DNA from: Candidatus Doudnabacteria bacterium RIFCSPHIGHO2_02_FULL_46_11
Lineage (GTDB): Bacteria > Patescibacteriota > Doudnabacteria > UBA920 > 2-02-FULL-46-11
Assembly (NCBI GenBank): GCA_001779955.1
Contig: MFES01000027.1
Span: 11,813-32,654 of the forward strand
Reading direction: 5' to 3'
Length of the DNA: 20,842 nt
Of the stretch, positions 14,682 through 20,640 are shown piece by piece. Both the position numbers and the translations under genes were made by a program. The notes beneath the pieces are model-generated. The model did no database searches. It had not been told where the DNA came from and worked only from the letters and a program-made list of their open reading frames with translations. Position 1 is the first letter of the stretch. Each line of letters opens with the position of its first letter.

Positions 14682-14918
14682 TTAGATTCGACCGGTGTGC
14701 TTGTAACGGTAGACCTTGCCGCTTGGTGTGCGAAACACACGAGGACGTTCACGCGCTATCACGTGTACCCAGCGGATCGCAATACACATTGCGAGACCCG
14801 CCAAGGCCACCAGAGGCACGAACCATTCGTACTTCCAGTAATCCGCCAAAGCGGCGGATACGGTTGTACCAAGTGACGTCAACGCGAGTACGACAACTGC
14901 CAGACGGAACCAGCGCAT
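14682..14918 (-). CDS. Island gene B: small two-pass membrane protein
   Basis: This 78-residue protein begins MRWFRLAVVVLALTSLG. It has two hydrophobic segments at about residues 5-26 and 33-51 separated by a short loop (ADYWKYEW), followed by a basic cytoplasmic-type tail (ARERPRVFRTPSGKVYRYKH). The start is strongly supported: GGGGAGGT lies 5 bases before the ATG, and a TTGACG-17-CATAAT promoter lies about 60 bases upstream. The stop is followed after 8 bases by a GC hairpin. I recognise no family. As the only membrane protein in the island it could anchor or export something made by its neighbours, but the sequence does not say so. Confidence 0.75.
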   Translation of the reverse strand: MRWFRLAVVVLALTSLGTTVSAALADYWKYEWFVPLVALAGLAMCIAIRWVHVIARERPRVFRTPSGKVYRYKHTGRI

Positions 14919-14979
14919 GAGACCTCCCCTTGACCTGACCGCTCGTGAAAAAGGGACTTCCTCCTGCAGGTTGGCTCTT

Positions 14980-15008
14980 ATTATGTATCATTCTTGTACT
15001 TCCGTCAA
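14980..15008 (-). promoter_or_regulatory. Promoter for gene B
   Basis: On the minus strand TTGACG (15003-15008), a 17-base spacer and CATAAT (14980-14985) give a near-consensus sigma-70-type promoter with a leader of about 55 bases. The nested palindrome at 15056-15087 lies 48 bases upstream of the -35. Confidence 0.75.
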
Positions 15009-15055
15009 CCAGTTAGAAAACACAAAAAATGCCTTGCCTTGAGGTTGATAAACCG

Positions 15056-15087
15056 TCACAATCGTTCACGGCCGTGAAAAAGTGTGA
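15056..15087. promoter_or_regulatory. 32-bp nested palindrome, copy 1
   Basis: The site reads TCACA, 4 bases, TTCACGGCCGTGAA, 4 bases, TGTGA. The 14-bp core is a perfect palindrome and the outer arms are also complementary. It lies between the 3' module of gene A and the promoter of gene B. The same site with identical geometry is at 16102-16133. It could be an operator for a dimeric or tetrameric regulator, or a recombination site. Confidence 0.8.
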
Positions 15088-15103
15088 TAAAACCACTTCG
15101 ATA

Positions 15104-15170
15104 CTTCTCCTAAACCTTCAAAATCTTTAAAAGCTTAGGAGAAGCCGGGAGCGCAAATCGCGCTCCCGGC
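15104..15170 (-). repeat. 3' module of gene A: GC hairpin, conserved box and second stem-loop
   Basis: A perfect 11-bp stem (GCCGGGAGCGC at 15144-15154 with 15160-15170) begins 6 bases after the gene A stop. The box CTTAGGAGAAGCCGGGAGC lies at 15134-15152. A second perfect 10-bp stem pairs TTAGGAGAAG (15135-15144) with CTTCTCCTAA (15104-15113). The two stems share one base, so they abut directly. Confidence 0.75.
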
Positions 15171-15176
15171 AGTACG

Positions 15177-15848
15177 TCAGTACTCCTCTGCCCACCAGAA
15201 GGGAACTTCCGGGTCGAAGTCATCGACGTCGTTGTCGGGCAGGCAGTAGATGCACCCCTCCTCCGGATCGCGAATGACCTCCTTGCAGACGACACACGTC
15301 TGCGGGGGGTAAAAAGCGATCTGCACCTCTCGCCGGCGTAAGTCGAGAGTGATGCCCCCTTCACCCACGTGACGACCGTAAACACCATGCTTCCAGTGAA
15401 CGCGGTCATCGTCACGAATGACGAGGTCACGCCCATCGCGGAAAATGAGGCGCAGCCCTGCCTCGATCGTCTCGACGACCGAAAGCACATTGTCCTCACC
15501 GTACCAGGTACGGCGATCGAGAAGAACGGTGACCTCGCCGCCGATGTAGCGATCCCGGATGTACTGCGCTTCCGGGTATTCCCCGGCGGCGGTACGGTGG
15601 ATCCGGTGAGGCTTGCAGAACAGGATCGTTCCCACGGCACGGAGCGGGTGAACATACCACTCCTCTCCATCTTTGGGGTAATCCCAGTGATCATACCGAC
15701 CTCTCCGCAGGTCGAGAACGACCTTATACTTCTGCCAGCGGCCTTCGAACTGCAGTTGCCCGCGGAACAGGGTCTCGTGGATCTTGACCCTCAGCTCGTG
15801 AGCGACGCGGACATCCTCGGGCAGTGATGATTCCCATGAAGCGTTCAT
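15177..15848 (-). CDS. Island gene A: unrecognised protein with C-terminal zinc-ribbon-like cysteines
   Basis: From the ATG at 15848 the product is 223 residues, beginning MNASWESSLPEDVRVAHEL. This start has GGAGAGAGG just upstream; the longer frame to 15905 lacks one. The body is rich in Arg, Asp, Trp and Tyr with repeated beta-strand-like segments (KYKVVLDLRRGRYDHWDY, EVTVLLDRRTWYG, GLRLIFRDGRDLVIRDDD, GITLDLRRREVQIAFY). Near the end CVVC and CIYC are separated by ten residues, a likely zinc-binding knuckle pair, followed by an acidic tail (DNDVDDFDPEVPFWWAEEY). No catalytic motif or known family is recognised. It has its own promoter and a hairpin after the stop. GC content is far above that of secY and adk. 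Confidence 0.75.
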   Translation of the reverse strand: MNASWESSLPEDVRVAHELRVKIHETLFRGQLQFEGRWQKYKVVLDLRRGRYDHWDYPKDGEEWYVHPLRAVGTILFCKPHRIHRTAAGEYPEAQYIRDRYIGGEVTVLLDRRTWYGEDNVLSVVETIEAGLRLIFRDGRDLVIRDDDRVHWKHGVYGRHVGEGGITLDLRRREVQIAFYPPQTCVVCKEVIRDPEEGCIYCLPDNDVDDFDPEVPFWWAEEY

Positions 15849-15867
15849 GGCCCTCTCTCCTTGAGTC

Positions 15868-15900
15868 GTGCGGTTTGACCGCACTCCTCTCAGATGAGAG
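15868..15900 (-). promoter_or_regulatory. Leader hairpins of gene A
   Basis: Two perfect inverted repeats lie in the gene A leader: GTGCGGT/ACCGCAC (15868-15884, 3-base loop), ending about 7 bases before the Shine-Dalgarno, and CTCTCA/TGAGAG (15887-15900, 2-base centre). They could modulate translation or mRNA stability. Confidence 0.5.
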
Positions 15901-16012
15901 ACCATTTACATCCGAATGCGGTCAGTGATTGCCCAAACGGCACTAAGTTAATCGCATAAAACCCCCTTGCGGTTGTTCCGTACCTGGCGTTCACCGATGT
16001 TGGATAATCCAC

Positions 16013-16041
16013 ACTATAGCACACCCAAGACCAAACGTCAA
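16013..16041 (-). promoter_or_regulatory. Promoter for gene A
   Basis: On the minus strand TTGACG (16036-16041), 17 bases, TATAGT (16013-16018). The leader is about 160 bases. The second nested palindrome lies 60 bases upstream of the -35. Confidence 0.75.
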
Positions 16042-16101
16042 GACAACGCTCTACGGTTCTACCATGCAAAATAATAAACAATCATAAGCGTTTTTCATGT
16101 A

Positions 16102-16133
16102 TCACAAATGTTCACGGCCGTGAAATGTTGTGA
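16102..16133. promoter_or_regulatory. 32-bp nested palindrome, copy 2
   Basis: TCACA, 4 bases, TTCACGGCCGTGAA, 4 bases, TGTGA, with the same spacing as the copy at 15056-15087. Core and outer arms are identical, while the 4-base spacers differ, which suggests that the arms are what is selected. It marks the upstream edge of the island. Confidence 0.8.
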
Positions 16134-16321
16134 TGACTTCATTACATATTTAAATACGTATCGAGATATGTATGGAAGTACGTATCTCAGCTGCGATTGA
16201 AAAAAACCAGATACGTCAAGGCAATCGCTAAAAAGCTAGGTCAATAATATGCTCCGACCGGACAATGTTTTTGACCATAAATTATGCACTGGTCGTTCCA
16301 TCGGTGAAATATTGAGCTTAA
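16134..16321. other. Non-coding stretch rich in inverted repeats
   Basis: No gene is seen between the palindrome and the secY terminator. It contains GAGATATGTA/TACGTATCTC (16163-16172 with 16179-16188, one mismatch), GCGATTG/CAATCGC (16193-16199 with 16222-16228) and GGTCAA/TTGACC (about 16239-16276). These could form a small structured RNA or bind proteins; I cannot tell which. Confidence 0.5.
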
Positions 16322-16342
16322 CAAAACCGCCCGTAAGGGCGG
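16322..16342 (-). terminator. Intrinsic terminator of the ribosomal-secY operon
   Basis: CCGCCC/GGGCGG (16327-16332 with 16337-16342, loop GTAA) is followed on the minus strand by TTTTGTT. It lies about 215 bases after secY and separates the operon from the island. Confidence 0.85.
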
Positions 16343-16398
16343 CTTAAAAATTGCGAGGTTTGAGCTAGAATCCGGCTTTGTATTTCTTTTAAAGTTGC

Positions 16399-16434
16399 TT
16401 TTGTGAGTACCCGGCTTCGCCGGTACGAGCAATC
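16399..16434. repeat. Ribosomal-operon repeat element, partial copy downstream of secY
   Basis: The plus strand reads TTTTGTGAGTAC, a CCGGC/GCCGG hairpin and GTACGAGCAATC. This matches the second half of the elements at 19078-19180 and 20710-20812. The closing bases differ (GTAC/GTAC here, GTC/GAC there) but keep pairing. Further hairpins (GCGCC/GGCGC near 16458 and CCTTCG/CGAAGG near 16509-16529) fill the rest of the spacer after secY. Confidence 0.6.
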
Positions 16435-16556
16435 AAATTATAGGGGGAGGGAAGGAGTGCGCCGAAGGCGCGCGACATGGGAAACCGAAACGATGGGTTC
16501 GGGGCCCCTTCGTTCGGGGGAGCGAAGGCCGTTAGGCTGTAGTGTCCCCCTCACAA

Positions 16557-17840
16557 TCAAAGCCCTTCGTACTCCCTCATCACCAACTGCGCTTCAATCT
16601 GCTTCATAGTTTCTACGGCCACAGCGACAACTATCAACAATGAGGTACCGCCAATGGTCAGCACCTGCGTATCAAAAGCGCCCTGCATCAAAAACGGCAG
16701 AACGGCAATAATACCAAGAATAATCGCGCCGGCCGTAGTAATGCGATTCAAAATTTTATAAAGATAATCGGCAGTTTGGCGGCCAGGTCGCAAACCCGGT
16801 ACAAATCCCCCGCCCTTTTGGATGTTTTCCGAAATTTCATCAGGATTAAAGACAACGGCAGTATAGAAATAAGTAAACACCACCACTAACAAGAAATAAA
16901 GCGAGGTGTAAAAAGTATTATTTTGGAAAATCCGGTTTATACTGTCAGCAAAATTCGCCAGCCATTCAGTGCGGGCGTTTATAAAGAAATTGGCGACAAG
17001 CGGCGGGAACAAAAGAATTGAAATGGCAAAGATAATCGGGATGACGCCGGCCTGTAATAATCGCAGCGGCAAGTGTGTAGATACTCCGCCGTACATTTTA
17101 TTACCGCGTACGCGCTTGGCGTAGGAAACCGGAATGTTTCTCTGCGCTTCATTGGTAAAGACAATGCCAGAGATAACCACCAGACCGATTACCAGGAAAG
17201 CGGCAATTCGGCTCAACTGGCTGGGGTCATAAGTGGCAATAAACTGCTGCACAAACTGCGGGAGAGAGGCGACGATACCGGCAAAAATTATAAGCGATAC
17301 GCCGTTGCCTAAGCCCCGTTTGGTGATAAGCTCACCCATCCAAACCAAGAGCATGGTGGCGGCGGTAATGGAACCAATGGTTACAATCCACTGGAAAGGA
17401 GTAAACGTCGGGAAATTGGTAATACCGCTCTGAACACCGCCGCGCGAAAGCAAGGTAATGGTGGCATATGACTGAAGGATAGCAAGCGGGACGGTCAGGA
17501 ACATCATATAGCGGTTAATTTTGGCCCGGCCGGCCTCCCCGCCTTCACGCTGAAGTTCCTGCAGGCTTGGTACAATTACCACCAAAAGCTGGATAATAAT
17601 GCTGGCGGTAATGTACGGACCAACGCCAAGCATGGCGATGGAAAGGTTAGCCAAACCGCCGCCGGAAAAAATGTTCAATAATCCGAAAAGCTGGTTGCCG
17701 GCAAAAAACTGCCTGACATCAGCCAAACCCAAAGCCGGAATCGGCACATGAGCCAACACCCGGGTTAAGGCCAGCACGCCCAGTATTATTAAAACGTTAT
17801 TGCGAAGATCTTTTAATTTCCAAACCTTAGAAAGCTGCAT
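16557..17840 (-). CDS. secY: Preprotein translocase subunit SecY
   Basis: SecY is the channel subunit of the Sec translocase in the cytoplasmic membrane. From the ATG at 17840 the product is 427 residues, beginning MQLSKVWKLKDLRNNVLIILG, which matches the usual SecY N-terminus. An in-frame TTG at 17852 would add four residues and is less likely. Ten membrane segments are visible. Recognisable family regions are RVLAHVPIPAL, the plug area IFSGGGLANLSIAMLGVGPYITASIIIQLL, LQREGGEAGRAKINRYMM, the cytoplasmic RNIPVSYAKRVRG before VSTHLPLRLLQAGVIPIIFA, and GGGFVPGLRPGRQTADYL near the C-terminus. It lies 148 bases after rplO, separated by a highly structured spacer. The usual next gene, adk, is displaced about 2.8 kb away by the island. 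Confidence 0.97.
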   Translation of the reverse strand: MQLSKVWKLKDLRNNVLIILGVLALTRVLAHVPIPALGLADVRQFFAGNQLFGLLNIFSGGGLANLSIAMLGVGPYITASIIIQLLVVIVPSLQELQREGGEAGRAKINRYMMFLTVPLAILQSYATITLLSRGGVQSGITNFPTFTPFQWIVTIGSITAATMLLVWMGELITKRGLGNGVSLIIFAGIVASLPQFVQQFIATYDPSQLSRIAAFLVIGLVVISGIVFTNEAQRNIPVSYAKRVRGNKMYGGVSTHLPLRLLQAGVIPIIFAISILLFPPLVANFFINARTEWLANFADSINRIFQNNTFYTSLYFLLVVVFTYFYTAVVFNPDEISENIQKGGGFVPGLRPGRQTADYLYKILNRITTAGAIILGIIAVLPFLMQGAFDTQVLTIGGTSLLIVVAVAVETMKQIEAQLVMREYEGL

Positions 17841-17852
17841 ATAGTTATTCAA

Positions 17853-17988
17853 CGGGGCAAACCCTTAAACTTCGTTTGGGTTTTCCCCTTTGACGATTCT
17901 CGGGCCTAAAGGCCCTGCGAGTCTAATTCCCCTTTCCAGAGATGCCTACGGTTAGTGGCAAAGCCACTCAACCTCCGGCTCTTTTAAT
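17853..17988 (-). promoter_or_regulatory. Structured spacer between rplO and secY
   Basis: Three hairpins lie in 136 bases: 17951-17972 (GTT-AGTGGC/GCCACT-AAC), 17899-17921 (GGGCC/GGCCC core) and 17854-17888 (GGGG, AAACCC and AAAC pairing with GTTT, GGGTTT and CCCC, 14 pairs in all). The last ends just before the secY start and could hide or expose it. None has a U-tract. Confidence 0.6.
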
Positions 17989-18465
17989 TTACTTTTCAGC
18001 GGATTCGGCTACATGGGCTTCTTCTACTTTACCGCCTGTCTTCAATATAGCTTCTTTTGCAGATTTCGTTAACAAGACATTTTCAATAACAAGCTTACGG
18101 CCACCCAGATCGCCCGTGCCCAAAACTTTAACTCTGCGCGGATCGGTTACTAAGCCGCGCTCAAATAAACCTTCCGGGGTTACCTTGTCATTGTCGCTGA
18201 AATTGGCGGCCAAATCGGCCAGATTAACAACCTGCATTTTAACCGGATTGCCTTTAAAACCCTTGCCGCGCCTCTTTGGAACTTGGCGAATAAACGGCAT
18301 GCGTCCACCTTCAAACCCGGGACGGATTTTGCCGCCGGTACGAGCTTTCTGACCCTTGGCGCCGCGGCCCGAATAGGTTCCGTGTCCGGAGCCTAATCCT
18401 CGACCAACGACTTTTCTTCGCTTGCGCGAGTTCTTATTGGGTTTTAATTCGTGAAGTTTGATCAT
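17989..18465 (-). CDS. rplO: Large ribosomal subunit protein uL15
   Basis: uL15 is a large-subunit assembly protein. The 158 residues start MIKLHELKPNKNSRKRRKVVGRGLGSGHGTYSGRGAKGQKARTGG, the glycine and arginine-rich N-terminal extension that threads into rRNA. FEGGRMPFIRQVPKRRGKGF follows, then the globular C-terminal domain with VNLADLAANF, KVLGTGDLGGRKLVIENVLLTKSAKEAI. The last residues (EEAHVAESAEK) are an acidic tail, slightly longer than usual. The gene begins one base after rpsE ends, with no rpmD (uL30) in between. Confidence 0.97.
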   Translation of the reverse strand: MIKLHELKPNKNSRKRRKVVGRGLGSGHGTYSGRGAKGQKARTGGKIRPGFEGGRMPFIRQVPKRRGKGFKGNPVKMQVVNLADLAANFSDNDKVTPEGLFERGLVTDPRRVKVLGTGDLGGRKLVIENVLLTKSAKEAILKTGGKVEEAHVAESAEK

Positions 18466-18466
18466 A

Positions 18467-19024
18467 TTAGGCCTTCCTCATTTCGCGCTTGTCTGTATGG
18501 CTCTCCATATTTCCCAAAGCGTTAAACGCGGCCATTAAGGTATTTACCTTATTGCGTGAACCATACATCTTAGACAGCACGTTCTTTACGCCTGCCAAAT
18601 CCAACAGCTGCCGCACAGCGCCTCCGGCAATAACGCCTGTGCCGGCTGATGCGGGTTTTAAGAAAACTGTGGAGGCCTTATACTTTTCCCGAATTTCATG
18701 GGGAATTGTTCCTTCGCGAAGTACCACGGTAATCATATTCTTTTTGGCTGCCGCGACAGCTTTGGCTACGGATTCCGGAACATCCAAACCCTTGCGAAGA
18801 CCAATACCTACCTTGCCCTTACGATCGCCAATAACAACTAAAGCCCGAAAACGCATGCGCTTACCGCCTTTAACCGTACGGCTGACACGGCTGACTTCGA
18901 CGACCTTCTGATCGAACTCACGGGCTTCACGCCTGTCTCCGCCGCGTCTAGGACCGCGCCCTCGGCCGGCTCCGCCGCCCCGTGGACCTCTTGAATCTCT
19001 AGATTGTTTATTATATTCTGCCAT
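18467..19024 (-). CDS. rpsE: Small ribosomal subunit protein uS5
   Basis: uS5 sits at the mRNA entry of the 30S subunit and affects decoding accuracy. The 185 residues carry a low-complexity Arg/Gly N-terminus (residues 7-35, RDSRGPRGGGAGRGRGPRRG), longer than in most bacteria. Next come the S5 RNA-binding domain (VVEVSRVSRTVKGGKRMRFRALVVIGDRKGKVGIGLRKG) and the C-terminal domain (IPHEIREKYKASTVFLKPASAGTGVIAGGAVRQLLDLAGVKNV). The ATG at 19024 is preceded by AAAACATTT and a stable hairpin, an arrangement repeated before rpsH. Downstream, rplO starts after one base. Confidence 0.97.
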   Translation of the reverse strand: MAEYNKQSRDSRGPRGGGAGRGRGPRRGGDRREAREFDQKVVEVSRVSRTVKGGKRMRFRALVVIGDRKGKVGIGLRKGLDVPESVAKAVAAAKKNMITVVLREGTIPHEIREKYKASTVFLKPASAGTGVIAGGAVRQLLDLAGVKNVLSKMYGSRNKVNTLMAAFNALGNMESHTDKREMRKA

Positions 19025-19180
19025 AAATGTTTTACTGGTGTGGAGACAACCGAACGGTTTTCTCCCCTACCACCTACCCCTCTTTCCCTTAATTGTTTTG
19101 CTCGCCGCGGCGAAGCCGCAGGCTTCGCAATCTTTTAGTTGTGAGTCTTCGGCAAGGCCTCGACGAACAAATCATTTTAG
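19025..19180 (-). promoter_or_regulatory. Structured leader of rpsE, repeat copy 1
   Basis: Next to the start, GGAGACAACCG pairs with CGGTTTTCTCC (19042-19065). Further upstream (19078-19180) is a multi-branched element: outer arms TTTGCTCG and CGAACAAA pair with one mismatch, which becomes a G-U pair in the minus-strand RNA. Inside are an 8-bp hairpin GCGAAGCC/GGCTTCGC and a weaker second hairpin. The same layout occurs before rpsH at 20641-20812. Confidence 0.6.
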
Positions 19181-19196
19181 GAAGAAAGGGATCGCT

Positions 19197-19223
19197 GGGA
19201 AAGAAACCTTAGGTGTCTTTCCC
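19197..19223 (-). other. Stable hairpin after rplR
   Basis: GGGAAAGA pairs with TCTTTCCC, and inside it ACC pairs with GGT around TTA, giving 11 pairs with one A/G mismatch. It lies 10 bases after the rplR stop. There is no U-tract, so a processing or stability role is more likely than termination. Confidence 0.6.
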
Positions 19224-19232
19224 CGAGTTAGT

Positions 19233-19583
19233 TTAAAATTGTAGTCCGCCCTCACGAGCGCCTTCGGCCAAGGCTTTAACCCGACCATGATACTTAAATC
19301 CGCCGCGATCAAAGCGGACAGCAGTTATGCCCCTTTTTTTAGCCAATTGAGCAACGCGCTGGCCGACTTCAGCCGCTTTCTCGGCTTTCTTCCCGCTCTT
19401 GATATCCATATCCGATGCCGAAACCAAAGTTTTACCGTCTACATCGTCAATAATCTGGGCATAAATGTGTTTGTCCGAACGAAAAACTGCCAAACGCGGC
19501 CGATTGGCGTCGCCAGAAACTCGGGCTCTCACGCGCGTATGCCTGATGGTCTTCTTAAATCTTTTTTGCTTAAATCTGTCCAT
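19233..19583 (-). CDS. rplR: Large ribosomal subunit protein uL18
   Basis: uL18 binds 5S rRNA in the central protuberance. The 116 residues show the basic N-terminus (MDRFKQKRFKKTIRHTRVRARVSG), RPRLAVFRSDKHIYAQIIDDVDGKTLVSASD (28-58), the helix region AAEVGQRVAQLAKKRGITAVRFDRGGFKYHGRVKALAEGAREGGLQF at the C-terminus. All typical features are present and length is normal. It lies between rplF (108-base spacer with a hairpin) and rpsE (208-base structured spacer), both unusually long for this operon. Confidence 0.97.
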   Translation of the reverse strand: MDRFKQKRFKKTIRHTRVRARVSGDANRPRLAVFRSDKHIYAQIIDDVDGKTLVSASDMDIKSGKKAEKAAEVGQRVAQLAKKRGITAVRFDRGGFKYHGRVKALAEGAREGGLQF

Positions 19584-19601
19584 TTACCTGCCTAAATTTT
19601 T

Positions 19602-19635
19602 GACAAACTACCCAATGTAATTGAGTAAGCTTGTC
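19602..19635 (-). other. Hairpin between rplF and rplR
   Basis: In the minus-strand RNA GACAAGCUUACUCAAU pairs with AUUGGGUAGUUUGUC, giving about 15 pairs including two G-U and one bulge around a short UAC loop. It starts 57 bases after the rplF stop and ends 19 bases before the rplR start. No U-tract follows. Confidence 0.6.
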
Positions 19636-19691
19636 TATTAATAATCTGCTTGTAAGTATAAATCATATCGACAAATATTTTGGTAGGTGAA

Positions 19692-20240
19692 CTAGGCGCC
19701 GACCGCCTTAGCGGCCTTTCCAGCCTTCCTGCGTACGACCTCATCAATATACCTTATACCTTTACCTTTGTATGGTTCGGGCGGTTTCTGTGAACGAATA
19801 ACGGCAGCTAACTGACCAACGGCCTGCCGGTCGATGCCAGAAACGGTGATGACGTTCTTCTCAACCGTAGCAGTTAAACCTTGTGGAATTTCCATTTCTA
19901 CCGGATGGGAAAAACCCAAATTCAAAACTAGTTTATTTCCGGAAACCGCGGCGCGGTAACCGACGCCGTTAACCTCAAGCTTCTTTTCAAAACCTTCAGT
20001 AACGCCCCTTATCATATTGGCGATAATCGCCCGGTAAAGCCCCCAGAGAGCTTTATCCTCTTTTAAGTCAGGGTTCTTGACCTGAACTAAAACATTGTTC
20101 TCTTCCAGCTTGGCCGTAACATGCGGGTGCAAAGTTAAAGGCAAGGTGCCTTTGGGTCCAATGACAGATATATCACCGGCATTGATTTTTACTTCAACGC
20201 CGCTCGGAACTATTACTGGTTTTTTTCCTATTCTGCTCAT
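19692..20240 (-). CDS. rplF: Large ribosomal subunit protein uL6
   Basis: uL6 lies near the factor-binding site of the 50S subunit. The 182 residues contain two copies of the L6 fold: SRIGKKPVIVPSGVEVKINAGDISVIGPKGTL at the start and VNGVGYRAAVSGNKLVLNLGFSHPVEMEIPQGL in the middle. The RNA-binding signature QKPPEPYKGKGIRYIDEVVRRKAGK lies near the C-terminus. The gene begins four bases after the rpsH stop, so the two are tightly linked. Length is normal and nothing is odd apart from the alanine-rich final residues. Confidence 0.97.
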   Translation of the reverse strand: MSRIGKKPVIVPSGVEVKINAGDISVIGPKGTLPLTLHPHVTAKLEENNVLVQVKNPDLKEDKALWGLYRAIIANMIRGVTEGFEKKLEVNGVGYRAAVSGNKLVLNLGFSHPVEMEIPQGLTATVEKNVITVSGIDRQAVGQLAAVIRSQKPPEPYKGKGIRYIDEVVRRKAGKAAKAVGA

Positions 20241-20244
20241 ATGA

Positions 20245-20640
20245 TTACCAAATCTGTGCGATTACTTCACCGCCTATTTTATCGCGATAAGCCTGCCTAT
20301 CTGTCATAAGACCTTTGGAAGTAGAGACAACGGTAATACCAAGGCCGCTCCGCGCGCGGGGAATTCCGTCAAATCTGGCGTAGATTCTTTGTCCCGGTTT
20401 GCTCACACGCTTCAGGCCGCTGATTATAGGATTCTTGTTATTGCCATATTTAATGCCAACGCCAAGCATTTTCTTGCCAGTCTGCTCCCTGACAAAAACT
20501 TCGGAAAGCCACCCTTCGGCAACCAAAAGACGGGCAAAATTATGCTTGAATTTACTGTAAGGCATAACCACGGCAGTTTTATTCACTGCCACGGCATTCC
20601 TTATCCTGGTTAACATGTCTGAAATTGGATCCGTCATCAT
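20245..20640 (-). CDS. rpsH: Small ribosomal subunit protein uS8
   Basis: uS8 binds the central domain of 16S rRNA and in many bacteria represses its own operon. From the ATG at 20640 the product is 131 residues, beginning MMTDPISDMLTRIRNAVAVN; the next codon (20637) is also ATG and is an equally good start. A longer frame to 20682 lacks support and would cross the leader hairpin. Family landmarks are PYSKFKHNFARLLVAEGW, the central RVSKPGQRIYARFDGIPRARSGLGITVVSTSKGLMTDRQAY and the final GGEVIAQIW, which is the canonical S8 end. The start is preceded by AAAACATTTT and a hairpin, as before rpsE. Confidence 0.96.
   Translation of the reverse strand: MMTDPISDMLTRIRNAVAVNKTAVVMPYSKFKHNFARLLVAEGWLSEVFVREQTGKKMLGVGIKYGNNKNPIISGLKRVSKPGQRIYARFDGIPRARSGLGITVVSTSKGLMTDRQAYRDKIGGEVIAQIW

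Noticed and set aside
14211..15170. Integron attC sites after the small genes
   Set aside because: Position and paired arms are attC-like, but I find no GTTRRRY core at the expected ends and no integrase in the window, so I report only the structure.
15110..15827. Alternative frames over gene A (a 194-codon minus-strand frame and a 152-codon plus-strand frame)
   Set aside because: They are long because the region is GC-rich. Neither has a good ribosome site, and the 15177 frame has the promoter, Shine-Dalgarno and a hairpin right after its stop.
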